Counted from the first letter of the stretch, positions 27,324 to 37,701 are shown. The stretch: DNA of 64,000 nt from Pseudomonas putida (GCF_009883635.2 NZ_CP026115.2:4526001-4590000); one strand, 5' to 3'. Program-made: numbers and translations. The notes: generated from the sequence alone by a model not told the origin.

Positions 27324-28400
27324 TCAGCCGCGCGTGCGCTGGGGCAGCACATCCTTGAGCTTGGCGTGCATGCTGCGCAGGGTTTTCTCGGTGGCCGACC
27401 AGTCGATGCAGGCATCGGTGACCGACACGCCGTACTGCAGTTCGTCGAGGTTTTTCGGGATCGACTGGCAGCCCCAGTTCAGGTGGCTTTCGACCATCAG
27501 GCCGATGATCGACTGGTTGCCTTCGAGGATCTGGTTGGCGACGTTCTCCATGACCAGCGGCTGCAGGGCCGGGTCCTTGTTGGAGTTGGCGTGGCTGCAG
27601 TCGACCATGATGTTGGCCTTGATCCTGGCCTTGGCCAGGTCCTGTTCGCACAGGGCGACGCTGACCGAATCGTAGTTCGGCTTGCCGTTGCCGCCACGCA
27701 GCACCACGTGGCCATACGGGTTGCCTTTGGTGGTGACGATCGACACGCCGCCTTCCTGGTTGATACCAAGGAAGCGGTGCGGCTTGGACACCGACTGCAG
27801 GGCGTTGATGGCCACGGTCAGGCCGCCATCGGTGCCGTTCTTGAAGCCGACCGCCGAGGACAGGCCCGAGGCCATCTCGCGGTGGGTCTGCGATTCGGTG
27901 GTGCGGGCGCCGATGGCCGACCAGCTGATCAGGTCCTGCAGGTACTGCGGGGAGATCGGGTCGAGTGCTTCGGTGGCGGTCGGCAGGCCCATTTCGGCCA
28001 AGTCCAGCAGCAGCTGGCGGCCAATGTGCAGGCCGTCCTGGATCTTGAACGAGTCATCCAGGTACGGGTCGTTGATCAGGCCTTTCCAGCCGACGGTGGT
28101 GCGTGGTTTTTCAAAGTACACACGCATGACCAGGTACAGCGTATCGGACACTTCCTCGGCCAGCACCTTGAGGCGCTCGGCGTATTCGTGGGCGGCCTTG
28201 ATGTCATGGATGGAGCAGGGGCCGACCACCACGAACAGGCGATGGTCCTTGCCGTCGAGGATATTGCGCACCACTTCGCGGCCGGCAGTCACGGTCTGCA
28301 GGGCCTTGGCGCTGAGGGGGATTTCCTTCTTGAGCTGATCGGGGGTGATCAAGGTCTCGTTGGAAGCAACGTTAAGGTCGTCGATCGGTAAATCAGCCAT
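27324..28400 (-). CDS. aroF: 3-deoxy-7-phosphoheptulonate (DAHP) synthase, class I
   Basis: This enzyme condenses phosphoenolpyruvate and erythrose 4-phosphate in the first step of the shikimate pathway. The 358-residue product has the class I signatures VVVGPCSIHD, VMRVYFEKPRTTVGWKG, IGARTTESQTHREMASG, VDCSHANSNKD and GLMVESHLNWG. Length and the N-terminal extension resemble the Tyr-sensitive AroF isoenzyme; the feedback specificity itself cannot be read reliably. The ATG at 28400 is chosen by homology. The gene stands alone. Confidence 0.93.
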   Translation of the reverse strand: MADLPIDDLNVASNETLITPDQLKKEIPLSAKALQTVTAGREVVRNILDGKDHRLFVVVGPCSIHDIKAAHEYAERLKVLAEEVSDTLYLVMRVYFEKPRTTVGWKGLINDPYLDDSFKIQDGLHIGRQLLLDLAEMGLPTATEALDPISPQYLQDLISWSAIGARTTESQTHREMASGLSSAVGFKNGTDGGLTVAINALQSVSKPHRFLGINQEGGVSIVTTKGNPYGHVVLRGGNGKPNYDSVSVALCEQDLAKARIKANIMVDCSHANSNKDPALQPLVMENVANQILEGNQSIIGLMVESHLNWGCQSIPKNLDELQYGVSVTDACIDWSATEKTLRSMHAKLKDVLPQRTRG

Positions 28401-28634
28401 CGTGTTACTCGTCAGGTCACGGGTGCCGGCCGCCAGCAATCCCCGTGCGGCCCAGCAGCAATAATGTTCGCAGCGGGGAGCAGAACCTTAGCGCGTTACT
28501 GGGGGCGCGACAATGGCCTGAGCCACGCAGTGCAGGGTTTTTCCCTGGCGCAAGGGGCTTGAACTGCATTCAGGGTGCGCACAAAGCCGCAAACGGTGTA
28601 AAAAAGCGCACCAGAATCAGAGATGGAGAGCAGC

Positions 28635-29582
28635 ATGAACCCTCGCAAACTGCGTATCGGCATCATCGGCAGCGGTGCTATCGGTGGCTTTTATGGGCTG
28701 ATGCTGGCACGCGCCGGTTTCGATGTGCATTTCTTGCTGCGTAGCGAATATGACGTGGTGCGCGAACAGGGCCTGAAGCTCGAGCATGCGGTGCATGGCG
28801 CGCTGCAGATGCCGGTCAATGCCTATGCCAGCGCTGCCGACATGCCGCCCTGCGACTGGCTGCTGGTGGGTGCCAAGGCAACCCGCAATGCAGAGCTCGC
28901 GCCGCTGATCGTCCAGGCTGCCGCTGCCGATGCCAAGGTGGTGCTGTTGCAGAATGGCCTCGGCGTCGAGGAGCAGTTGAGGGCGGCCTTGCCGGGCAAC
29001 CTGCATTTACTGGGAGGCCTGTGTTTCATCTGCGTCAATCGCCAGGCCCCAGGGGTGATTCGTCACCAGGCGCTGGGTGCGGTCAACCTTGGCTATCACA
29101 GCGGTCCGGCCGAAGATGGCGGTGCGGCGATCGTCGAAGCGGGCGCCGGGTTGTTCCGTGCGGCGGGCATCGACTCCCAGGCCATGGCCAATCTCGACCA
29201 GGCGCGCTGGCAGAAACTGGTATGGAACGTGCCGTACAACGGCCTTTCGGTGTTGTTGGGGGCCAGTACCGCGCCGCTGATGGCCGATGTCGACAGCCGC
29301 GAACTGATCCAGGCGCTGATGGCTGAAGTGGTGCAGGGTGCCGCCGCGTGCGGGCATGAGTTGCCGGCGGGCTACGCCGAACAGCTGTTCCGCATGACTG
29401 AACAGATGCCCGATTACTGGCCGAGCATGTACCACGACCATGTCCAGCATCGCCCGCTGGAGCTGCAGGCGATCTATGCCGAGCCGATTGCTCGGGCTCA
29501 GGCGGCCGGCTGCAGCCTGCCGCGGATGCACATGCTGCATCAGGCCCTGGCCTTCATCGACCGCACCAGCCGGGCTGGCTGA
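28635..29582 (+). CDS. putative 2-dehydropantoate 2-reductase (ApbA/PanE family)
   Basis: The 315-residue NADPH-dependent reductase has the Rossmann loop IGIIGSGAIGGFYG at residues 7-20, NGLGVEEQL, and the C-terminal helical domain with KLVWNVPYNGLSVLLG and SMYHDHVQHRPLEL, which carries the family Lys and Asn. It would make pantoate for CoA synthesis, but paralogues with other ketoacid substrates are common in pseudomonads, so no symbol is given. The ATG at 28635 is preceded by GGAGAGCAGC. Confidence 0.82.
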   Translation: MNPRKLRIGIIGSGAIGGFYGLMLARAGFDVHFLLRSEYDVVREQGLKLEHAVHGALQMPVNAYASAADMPPCDWLLVGAKATRNAELAPLIVQAAAADAKVVLLQNGLGVEEQLRAALPGNLHLLGGLCFICVNRQAPGVIRHQALGAVNLGYHSGPAEDGGAAIVEAGAGLFRAAGIDSQAMANLDQARWQKLVWNVPYNGLSVLLGASTAPLMADVDSRELIQALMAEVVQGAAACGHELPAGYAEQLFRMTEQMPDYWPSMYHDHVQHRPLELQAIYAEPIARAQAAGCSLPRMHMLHQALAFIDRTSRAG

Positions 29583-29601
29583 ATCCTCTGCAGGCCGCAT
29601 C

Positions 29602-29643
29602 AGCAGTGCGCCGGACGGCAAAGCGCGGGTCCGGTGCGCTGCT
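29602..29643. terminator. long hairpin between the reductase and universal stress genes
   Basis: AGCAGTGCGCCGGAC pairs with GTCCGGTGCGCTGCT (two G-T pairs) around 12 bases. There is no clear T-run, so terminator function is uncertain. Confidence 0.45.
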
Positions 29644-29686
29644 AAGCTGAAGCTTGCTCTGCCGCAACGGCAGTCGAGGAGGTCGA

Positions 29687-30184
29687 ATGATCCGCTCCAT
29701 GCTGTACGCCACCGACCTCGGTGTCTACGCACCTTTTGTCATGCAGCACGCCCTGACCCTGGCTCGCGCCTTCAGCGCGGAGCTCTACGTGATTCATGCG
29801 GTGGAGCCCATGGGGCAGTTCGCCGAGTCGCTGCTGCAGAGTTACCTTGATGAGCAGACGCTGGATGAATTGCACAGCGAAGGCGTCAACACGGTGATGG
29901 CCAATATCGAACAGCGGGTGCTGGAAAACTTTCGTGACGAATTGGGCGAGGATGCAGACCTGGCACTGATCAAGGCGGTACGGGTGCGCCAGGGTGACCC
30001 GGCGCAGGTCATTCTCGAGCAGGCGCAGCGGCTGAGCGTCGACCTGCTGATCTTCGGCAGCCACACGGCCGGTGCCGGGGTGGATGTGCCGATTGGCCGA
30101 ACGGCAGTGCGCTTGCTGCAACTGTCGCCGGTGCCGGTGTACATGGTGCCGCTCTCGCAGCACCTTGGGCGTAGGAAATCGTGA
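29687..30184 (+). CDS. universal stress protein (UspA family)
   Basis: The 165-residue single Usp domain starts MIRSMLYATDLG. It has the ATP-type loop in its C-terminal part, GSHTAGAGVDVPIGRTAVRLLQ, followed by SPVPVYMVPL, a pattern close to G-2X-G-9X-G(S/T). It is probably a small nucleotide-binding stress protein; the partner process is unknown. The ATG at 29687 follows GAGGAGGTCGA. The next gene, cysB, has its own AT-rich upstream region. Confidence 0.88.
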   Translation: MIRSMLYATDLGVYAPFVMQHALTLARAFSAELYVIHAVEPMGQFAESLLQSYLDEQTLDELHSEGVNTVMANIEQRVLENFRDELGEDADLALIKAVRVRQGDPAQVILEQAQRLSVDLLIFGSHTAGAGVDVPIGRTAVRLLQLSPVPVYMVPLSQHLGRRKS

Positions 30185-30214
30185 AGCTGACGGTAGGTTA
30201 GTTCGGAGGCGCGT

Positions 30215-31288
<1,074 letters not shown>

Positions 31289-31302
31289 GTATTGCAGAAA
31301 CG

Positions 31303-31330
31303 GAAAAACCGGCCCTTGAGCCGGTTTTTC
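31303..31330. terminator. bidirectional terminator between cysB and cysH
   Basis: GAAAAACCGGC pairs with GCCGGTTTTTC around CCTTGA, with T-runs on both strands. Confidence 0.9.
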
Positions 31331-31342
31331 TTTGCCTGCGAA

Positions 31343-32077
31343 TCAGGCCTTGCTGATCAGGTTGCCGGCATGCAGCCCGCATTCCTTCTGGGTCGACTCT
31401 TCCCACCACCAGCGGCCTTCGCGCTCATGCTGGTTCGGCAGCACCGGGCGCGTGCAAGGCTCGCAACCGATGCTGATGAAGCCGCGTTCGTGCAGGCTGT
31501 TGTACGGCAGTTCGAGCATGCGGATGTAACCCCACACTTCCTCACTGGTCATCTGCGCCAGCGGGTTGAACTTGTACAGGGTGCGCTCGGGCGTGGAGAA
31601 CGCGCCGTCGATTTCCAGCGCTGCCACTTGGCTGCGGGTGCCTGGGCTCTGGTCGCGACGCTGGCCTGTGGCCCAGGCGCTGACGGTGGCGAGCTTGCGC
31701 CGCAGCGGTTCGATCTTGCGGATGCCGCAGCATTCGCCGTGGCCGTCCTTGTAGAAGCTGAACAGGCCTTTTTCCTTGACGAACGGGTCGAGCTTGGCGC
31801 GATCCGGGCTGAGGATTTCGATCGGCAGGTTGTACTGCTCGCGCACCTGGTCGATGAAGCGGTAGGTCTCCGGGTGCAGGCGGCCGGTGTCGAGGCTGAA
31901 CACCTTGACCTGCTTGTTCAGCTTCCAGGCCATATCGACCAGCACCACATCCTCGGCGCCGCTGAAGGAGATCCACAGGTCGTCGCCAAAGTGCTCGAAG
32001 GCGAGCTTGAGGATGTCCTGCGGGGACTTGTTGGCATAGGTCGCGGCCAGGGCGGCGACGTCGAAGGGTTGGCTCAT
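31343..32077 (-). CDS. cysH: CysH, adenylyl-sulfate (APS) reductase
   Basis: It reduces activated sulfate to sulfite with thioredoxin. The 244-residue product has the PP-loop-like [25 protein letters not shown], the paired cysteines ECCGIRK and GCEPC that hold a [4Fe-4S] cluster, and the C-terminal catalytic ECGLHAG. Cluster cysteines indicate the APS reductase type typical of pseudomonads rather than the cluster-free PAPS reductase of E. coli. It is convergent with cysB. Confidence 0.94.
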   Translation of the reverse strand: MSQPFDVAALAATYANKSPQDILKLAFEHFGDDLWISFSGAEDVVLVDMAWKLNKQVKVFSLDTGRLHPETYRFIDQVREQYNLPIEILSPDRAKLDPFVKEKGLFSFYKDGHGECCGIRKIEPLRRKLATVSAWATGQRRDQSPGTRSQVAALEIDGAFSTPERTLYKFNPLAQMTSEEVWGYIRMLELPYNSLHERGFISIGCEPCTRPVLPNQHEREGRWWWEESTQKECGLHAGNLISKA

Positions 32078-32167
32078 CAGGCGGTTTCCATCTTGGCTGT
32101 GGCGCTGTGCGCTCGTAATGGGGTGATGGTAACAAAAAATGGCGGGGTAGACGCCTGGCGATGAGCC

Positions 32168-33511
32168 TCAAAGGCTCTGCAGCGTTTCCATCAGCACCCG
32201 CACCTTGGCAATCGATTCCTCGTATTCGGCCTGCCAGTTCGAGTCGGCCACCACAGCGCCGCCGCCCCAGCAACTGACCTGGCCGTCCTTGACCAGCAGG
32301 CTGCGGATAGCGATGGAGCTGTCCATCTCGCCGCGCACGTCCACGTACAGCAGCGAGCCGCAGTACAGCGCGCGGCGGGTGGGTTCCAGCTCGTCGATGA
32401 TCTGCATGGCGCGAATCTTCGGCGCACCGGTGATCGAGCCGCCCGGGAAGCTGTCGCCGATCAGGTCCAGGGCATCCTTGTCGCGGGCCAGCTGGCCGGT
32501 GACGCTGCTGACCAGGTGGTGGACGTTGGGGTAGCTTTCCAGGCTGAACAGCTCCGGCACCTTCACCGAGCCGATTTCGCAGGTGCGCCCCAGGTCGTTG
32601 CGCAGCAGGTCGACGATCATCAGGTTTTCCGAGCGATCCTTGGCGCTGTGGCGCAACTCTTCGGCATTGCGGGCGTCTTCGGCAGGATCGGCCGAGCGCG
32701 GGCGGGTGCCCTTGATCGGGCGGGTCTCCACCTGGCCCTGGCTGACACGGATGAAGCGCTCCGGGGAAAAGCTCAGCAGTGCACTGCCGTCAGCCAGTTG
32801 CTGGTAGCCGGAGAACGGCGTCGGGCAGGCTTTGCGCAGGGCCTGGTAGGCGTGCCACGGGTCGCCCTGGCAGGGGGCGCGGAAACGCTGGGTGAGGTTG
32901 ATCTGATAGCAGTCTCCGGCCTGGATGTAGCGCTGCACCTGGTCGAAGGCGGCCTGGTACTGTTCGGGCTGCAAGTCGCCCCGCATCGGGGCAAGCAGTT
33001 GGAAATCGCCGCACGTCGAAGTGTCGACACTCTCGAACAATGCCGTCAGGCGAGCCCGCTCTTCAGGCGCCAGGCTCGGGTGGAGCACCAGTTGGCTGGT
33101 GCCAAGCTGGTGGTCGGTCACCACTGCCCAGGCGTACAGGCCCAGCTGTGCATCGGGCAAAGCCAGGTCGTCGCTCGCAAGGCTGGGCAGCTGTTCCAGG
33201 CGGCGACCGAAGTCGTAGCTCAGGTAGCCGATCAGGCCGCCGGCGAAGGGGAGCTCGATGCCGGCGGGCAGCTGTGCTTCACCGAGTTGCGCCAGGCTGG
33301 CGCGCAGGCGTTCGAGGAAGGCGCGGCCGTCCTCGTCGGGCTGGGCCTGCAGGTGTTGCACGGGCCAGGCGCTGAGCAGGTCGAAGCGGCCGCGCTGGGC
33401 GCCGGGGCGTGCGCTGTCGAGCAGGATCGCGCCGGGGGCCTGGCGCAGGCGGGCGAAATAGGCAGCGGGGTCGGGCTGATAGGGCAGGGGGTGGAGCGTA
33501 CAGGTCGGCAT
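32168..33511 (-). CDS. pabB: PabB, aminodeoxychorismate synthase component I
   Basis: It converts chorismate with ammonia to 4-amino-4-deoxychorismate for folate synthesis. The 447-residue chorismate-binding protein has LSYDFGRRLEQLP, YQINLTQRF, SFSPERFI, RPIKGTRPRS (the PIKGT motif separates PabB from TrpE), DRSENLMIVDLLRNDLGR and PGGSITGAPKIRAM. The ATG at 33511 begins MPTCTLHPLPY and matches the usual length; the open frame upstream to 33868 is antisense to the ligase gene. No amidotransferase partner is encoded beside it. Confidence 0.92.
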   Translation of the reverse strand: MPTCTLHPLPYQPDPAAYFARLRQAPGAILLDSARPGAQRGRFDLLSAWPVQHLQAQPDEDGRAFLERLRASLAQLGEAQLPAGIELPFAGGLIGYLSYDFGRRLEQLPSLASDDLALPDAQLGLYAWAVVTDHQLGTSQLVLHPSLAPEERARLTALFESVDTSTCGDFQLLAPMRGDLQPEQYQAAFDQVQRYIQAGDCYQINLTQRFRAPCQGDPWHAYQALRKACPTPFSGYQQLADGSALLSFSPERFIRVSQGQVETRPIKGTRPRSADPAEDARNAEELRHSAKDRSENLMIVDLLRNDLGRTCEIGSVKVPELFSLESYPNVHHLVSSVTGQLARDKDALDLIGDSFPGGSITGAPKIRAMQIIDELEPTRRALYCGSLLYVDVRGEMDSSIAIRSLLVKDGQVSCWGGGAVVADSNWQAEYEESIAKVRVLMETLQSL

Positions 33512-33601
33512 CAGTGTGGACGGCGATGTAAAAGCGAGGGGGCGATTGTAGACCTGTGTAGGAAATGCGCCTAGCACTGGGCGCGACATTAAACATTGTG
33601 A

Positions 33602-33620
33602 GGGGCCGCAAAGCGGCCCC
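33602..33620 (-). terminator. hairpin after the ATP-grasp ligase gene
   Basis: GGGGCCGC pairs with GCGGCCCC around AAA. The T-run is poor, so it may be only a partial terminator between the ligase operon and pabB. Confidence 0.45.
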
Positions 33621-33627
33621 AGGGGGC

Positions 33628-34608
33628 TTAACGCGGATGCACGTGCCCGAACAGATTCTGGGTCACCCGCACACGCTGTTCGGCGTCTTCGGTGATCCCT
33701 TCCTTGGCCAGCGCTTCGATGTGCGCCTCGATGGCATGGGTACGCTGGGTCAGCCCGGTGTCGTTGGCGATCTGGATGTTCAGGCCGGGGCGGGCGTTGA
33801 GTTCGAGAATCAGCGGCCCCTTGTCCTGGTCCAGCACCATGTCCACGCCGATGTACCCCAACCCGCACAGCTCGTAGCAGCCGGCAGCCAGCTTCATGAA
33901 GCCGTCCCAGTTCGGCAATTGCACGCCGTCCACCGCGTTGGTGGTGTCCGGGTGCTTGCTGATGATGTTGTTCAGCCAGGTGCCGCGCAGGGTCACGCCG
34001 GTGGCCAGGTCCACACCCACACCGATGGCGCCCTGGTGCAGGTTGGCCTTGCCGCCGGACTGACGGGTCGGCAGGCGCAGCATGGCCATTACCGGGTAGC
34101 CCATCAGCACGATGATGCGGATGTCCGGTACGCCCTCGTAGCTGATGCTCTTGAAGATCTGGTCCGGGGTCACCCGGTACTCGATCAGCGCACGGTCACG
34201 GTGGCCGCCGAGCGAGTAAAGGCCGGTGAGGATGCTCGACACCTGGTGCTCGATTTCCTCGTGGCTGATGATCTTGCCGGACACCGTGCGATAGCGGTCC
34301 TCGAAGCGGTCTGCGATCACCAGGATGCCGTCACCGCCGGCGCCCTGCGCCGGCTTGATGACGAAATCGTTGCGCCCGCCGATGATCTCGTGAAGCTTTT
34401 CGATCTGCTTCTCGGTCTCGATGATGCCGTACATCTCCGGCACATGGATGCCAGCAGCGAGCGCACGCTCCTTGGTGATGATCTTGTCGTCGACGATCGG
34501 GTACAGGCTGCGCTTGTTGTACTTCAGTACGTAGTCCGCGTTACGCCGGTTGATCCCCATGATGCCCCGGGCCTCCAGGGCTTTCCACGTCTTGATCAGG
34601 CCAAACAT
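33628..34608 (-). CDS. RimK-like ATP-grasp ligase (alpha-L-glutamate ligase-like)
   Basis: The 326-residue cytosolic ATP-grasp enzyme has the lid and phosphate region DFVIKPAQGAGGDGILVI, IEYRVTPDQIF, PDIRIIVLMGYPVMAMLRLP, and the metal-binding ILELNARPGLNIQ. The family forms amide or peptide bonds with ATP; RimK itself adds Glu to ribosomal protein S6, but this sequence is a distinct branch. It overlaps the upstream membrane-protein gene by one base (TGATG), so it is tightly coupled. Together with the next two genes it makes a conserved three-gene set whose product is unknown. Confidence 0.85.
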   Translation of the reverse strand: MFGLIKTWKALEARGIMGINRRNADYVLKYNKRSLYPIVDDKIITKERALAAGIHVPEMYGIIETEKQIEKLHEIIGGRNDFVIKPAQGAGGDGILVIADRFEDRYRTVSGKIISHEEIEHQVSSILTGLYSLGGHRDRALIEYRVTPDQIFKSISYEGVPDIRIIVLMGYPVMAMLRLPTRQSGGKANLHQGAIGVGVDLATGVTLRGTWLNNIISKHPDTTNAVDGVQLPNWDGFMKLAAGCYELCGLGYIGVDMVLDQDKGPLILELNARPGLNIQIANDTGLTQRTHAIEAHIEALAKEGITEDAEQRVRVTQNLFGHVHPR

Positions 34609-36143
34609 CAGGCGTCAGCCTTCTTCAGGAATGCCTTGAAACGCACGAGCTCGGTCAGGCGGTAGCCGCGATAGCGACCCATCGCCAGCATGAAGCCCAC
34701 CAGGACCAACAGCACGGCAGGGAAGGTGAAGACGAAGTACACCAGCTCCGGCACCATCATCAGCAGGTGTGCCAGGGAGGCGGCGAACAGCGTGCCGATC
34801 GCCACTTTCATGGCATGGCCACCACCGCGCTCTTCCCAGGTGATCGACAGGCGTTCGATGGTCATGGTCAGGATCACCATCGGGAACAGCGCCACCGACA
34901 GGCCGCGCTCCAGGCCCAGCTTGTGGCTGAACAGGCTGATGGCGGCAATCAGGACCACAACGAAGGTCAGCACCACCGACAGGCGCGGCAGCATCTGCAG
35001 CTTCAGGTGTTCCAGGTACGAGCGTAGCGACAGGCCCAGCGCGGTGATCACCGTGAACAGTACGATGCCGAAGCCCAGCTGAGTCTCGCGGAAGGCCAGG
35101 GCGATCAGCACCGGGGTGAAGGTACCCAGGGTCTGGATGCCGATCAGGTTGCGCAGGATCAGGATCACCAGCACGCCGATCGGGATCATCACCATGATCA
35201 TGAAGGTCTGTTGGGTCTGCAGTGGCAGGCCGTACAGCGAGTATTCGAGGAAGTCGGCGTCGGTGTTCTCGTCGGTCAGCTTGGCCAGGCGGATGGCGTT
35301 CATCTCGCTGTTGTTCATGCTGAAGGTGACGTTGGCCTTCTTGCCGCCATCGACGGTGATCAGGTTGTCGTCACCGGTCCACCACAGCAGGCGGTCGGAT
35401 GGCAGGCCCTGTTCGCCGGTGTCCGGGTTGAAGTACAGCCAGTCGTTGCCGTTGAAACTGCGCAGCCACAGTTCAGGTGTTTGCGGGGTGTCGGCAACCA
35501 GCCGGATGGTGTGGACCTTTTCCATCGGCACGTGGGCAATCGACAGCAGCAGGTCGATGACCTGGGCCTTCTTCATCGGCGAGGTGTCGCCGGCCAGCAG
35601 CAGCTTGACGTTGTCGTCGTTGAGGTTGTTGACCCGCTTGATGGTCTCGCTGACGAAGGTCTCGACGTCGGCCGAGTGCTGGCGGATCGGTGCCATCAGG
35701 GCTTCGGCGGCGATCTTCTCGGGGCCGTCGATGGCCAGGCTGTCACGGAAGGTCGGGCCCTTGATGGCGGACTTTTCGTTGCTGTAGCGCTTGGTCAGCA
35801 CCAGGCGGTAGTACAGGGTCTGGTTGCCGCTGACGCGGCGCGCCGACCAGGTCACCTTGCGGTTGCCGTCGACGCGGTTGACGCTGACGCCGTAGTTGTT
35901 GGAGATGAAGCTCTCGTTGAGGCTGACGTAGTCACGGTTCAGCGGCGGCACGAACATCTGGATCTTGACCGGGTCCTTGGAACTGGCGACGAACTCGACC
36001 TTGGCGTCGATGTTCCACAAGTCGTCGGTCTCGTCCTCGGTCACCGGGATGCCGAGCACGAAGATCTGATAGGCCGTGACCGCCACGCCGAGCAGCACCA
36101 GCACGGTGATCAGGACTTTCAGATGGAGGGTAAGAGAGCGCAT
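34608..36143 (-). CDS. membrane protein with inactive transglutaminase-like domain and 7TM region
   Basis: The 511-residue product has an N-terminal membrane anchor (about 8-28) and a periplasmic domain (about 30-310) with transglutaminase-fold features but no convincing Cys-His-Asp triad. Six to seven C-terminal helices follow (about 315-490), starting FMIMVMIPIGVLVILILRNL. It corresponds to the family called inactive transglutaminase fused to 7 transmembrane helices (UUP1). It is the middle gene of a coupled set with a secreted protease-like protein and an ATP-grasp ligase. Function is unknown; it may recognise or move a peptide. Confidence 0.8.
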   Translation of the reverse strand: MRSLTLHLKVLITVLVLLGVAVTAYQIFVLGIPVTEDETDDLWNIDAKVEFVASSKDPVKIQMFVPPLNRDYVSLNESFISNNYGVSVNRVDGNRKVTWSARRVSGNQTLYYRLVLTKRYSNEKSAIKGPTFRDSLAIDGPEKIAAEALMAPIRQHSADVETFVSETIKRVNNLNDDNVKLLLAGDTSPMKKAQVIDLLLSIAHVPMEKVHTIRLVADTPQTPELWLRSFNGNDWLYFNPDTGEQGLPSDRLLWWTGDDNLITVDGGKKANVTFSMNNSEMNAIRLAKLTDENTDADFLEYSLYGLPLQTQQTFMIMVMIPIGVLVILILRNLIGIQTLGTFTPVLIALAFRETQLGFGIVLFTVITALGLSLRSYLEHLKLQMLPRLSVVLTFVVVLIAAISLFSHKLGLERGLSVALFPMVILTMTIERLSITWEERGGGHAMKVAIGTLFAASLAHLLMMVPELVYFVFTFPAVLLVLVGFMLAMGRYRGYRLTELVRFKAFLKKADA

Positions 36144-36148
36144 CGGGG

Positions 36149-36685
36149 TTACTCTGCTTTGGGAGCGTCGGTGGCACAGGCAGGTTTGCCGGCCGCGTAT
36201 TTAAGGCTTGGGTCGACCAGCGCGTCGAAGTGCTTGAGCGCCTCGGAGCCGATCAGCAGCGGGAACTGGAAGGCGCTGCGGTCGGTGAGGTTGACTTCGA
36301 TGGTGCGCCGGGCCTGGCCCATGCAGATTTCAAGTTCGATGACCGGGCGGGCAGTGTAGGCCTTGCCGGATTCCGCATCATAGTCGCCGGCGCGGCGCTT
36401 GATCTTGCTCACGCGCGCCAGGGGGCGTTCGATGGGGTGCGAATGGGCGGCGTCGATGGCCAGGTAGAAGCGCACCCAGCTTTCGCCGTTGCGCTTGAAG
36501 CGCTTGATGTCGCGGGCGCTGAGCGACGCGGTCTTGGCCCCGGTGTCGAGCTTGGCGGCCACTTCCAGGTCAAGGTCGCCGAGCCGGGCGTATTCGTTCA
36601 GACCGTACACGGTCTTGCCCGCCGCCTGGCCAAGGGCCGGCAGCAGGGTGAGGCATAACAGCAATAATACGGGTGTAAGTCTCAT
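36149..36685 (-). CDS. exported retropepsin-like aspartic protease (RimB/ATP-dependent zinc protease family)
   Basis: The 178-residue product has a signal peptide (1-22, ending QAAG) followed by a small single-domain protease-like fold. The catalytic-type triad is Asp47-Thr48-Gly49 in AKLDTGAKTASLSA, with VRFYLAID, RPVIELEICMG and LIGSEALKHFDALVD. Retropepsin-like proteins need dimerisation for activity. The ATG at 36685 gives a proper signal peptide; the upstream extension to 36763 does not. It ends five bases before the 7TM gene. Activity and substrate are not established. Confidence 0.82.
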   Translation of the reverse strand: MRLTPVLLLLCLTLLPALGQAAGKTVYGLNEYARLGDLDLEVAAKLDTGAKTASLSARDIKRFKRNGESWVRFYLAIDAAHSHPIERPLARVSKIKRRAGDYDAESGKAYTARPVIELEICMGQARRTIEVNLTDRSAFQFPLLIGSEALKHFDALVDPSLKYAAGKPACATDAPKAE

Positions 36686-36899
36686 AATCCTGGCGCGGTG
36701 CTTAGCTGTGCGGGGTTCGGGGCTAAGTTGACTGGCAACGACTGCACAAGCTTCCTCGTTCATCTGTCATCAACATGAATTGAAGACAAACACACTATCG
36801 ATACTCCGTTGGAGGCGCGGCATTCTATCACGCCGACGTCTTGACGCCAGCGTGCCGCGATCTGACAACGCCATCACTGGGTAAGTTCGTTCTTAGACG

Positions 36900-36984
36900 A
36901 TTGTCGACAATGTTCATTTTGTCTTTGACTGTTCGCCTCTGATTCGCTAGTTTTTGCTCAAGCGATTAGCAAGGTGTCGACAAT
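36900..36984 (+). promoter_or_regulatory. promoter/operator region of the GntR-prp operon
   Basis: A perfect 12-bp palindrome ATTGTCGACAAT (36900-36911) recurs as GTGTCGACAAT (36974-36984), immediately before the ATG. Between them TTGACT (36925-36930) and TAGTTT (36948-36953), 17 bases apart, could be the promoter. The paired TTGTCGACAA sites are good operator candidates for the FadR-type regulator encoded next. The rest of the 36686-36984 gap shows nothing else. Confidence 0.6.
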
Positions 36985-37701
36985 ATGCTGGACCTCACCA
37001 CCCCAAGCCCCGTCGAGTCAGACGAAACGGAAACCTTGTCCGAGAATGTCTTCCGGCGTATCCAGGCGGCGATCGTCAAGGGCGACATCGCCCCGGGCAG
37101 CAAGATCTCCGAACCGGAGCTGGCGCGCACCTATGGCATCAGCCGCGGCCCGCTGCGCGAGGCCATCCATCGGTTGGAGGGCCAGCGTCTGCTGGTGCGT
37201 GTGCCGCATGTCGGCGCGCGGGTGGTGTCGCTCAATCATGCCGAGCTGATCGAACTGTACGAAATCCGCGAATCACTCGAAGGCATGGCCTGCCGCCTGG
37301 CGGCCGAGCGCATGAGCCAGGCCGACATCGACGAGCTGCGCCGGGTGCTCGATACCCATGAGCGCGATGCTGCGTTCCAGGCCGGGCTTGGCTATTACCA
37401 GCAGGAAGGCGACTACGACTTCCACTACCGGATCATCCAGGGCAGCGGCAACCAGACCCTGGTCAAGATGCTTTGCGGCGAGCTGTATCAACTGGTGCGC
37501 ATGTACCGCATCCAGTTTTCCGCCACGCCCAACCGGCCGCGCCAGGCCTTTGCCGAACACCACCGCATTCTCGATGCCATCGCCGACCGTGACGGTGAAC
37601 TGGCCGAACTCCTGATGCGCCGCCACATCGGCGCGTCCAAGCGCAACATCGAGCGTCACTACCTGGACGCCAACAACAATAGCCCACGAGGTGAGAAATG
37701 A
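36985..37701 (+). CDS. GntR/FadR-family transcriptional regulator of the methylcitrate operon
   Basis: The 238-residue regulator has a winged HTH at about 20-90 ([40 protein letters not shown]) and an all-helical FCD effector domain with metal/ligand residues in [24 protein letters not shown] and EHHRILDAI. It overlaps prpB by four bases (ATGA), so it is the first gene of the operon and probably its autoregulated repressor, responding to a methylcitrate-pathway intermediate. This differs from the sigma-54-dependent PrpR of enterics. AAGGTG precedes the start, within the second operator. Confidence 0.88.
   Translation: MLDLTTPSPVESDETETLSENVFRRIQAAIVKGDIAPGSKISEPELARTYGISRGPLREAIHRLEGQRLLVRVPHVGARVVSLNHAELIELYEIRESLEGMACRLAAERMSQADIDELRRVLDTHERDAAFQAGLGYYQQEGDYDFHYRIIQGSGNQTLVKMLCGELYQLVRMYRIQFSATPNRPRQAFAEHHRILDAIADRDGELAELLMRRHIGASKRNIERHYLDANNNSPRGEK

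Noticed and set aside
28445..28744. 99-codon plus-strand frame before the PanE-like gene
   Set aside because: It overlaps the start of the reductase in another frame and lacks a ribosome-binding site. It covers only the divergent promoter region.
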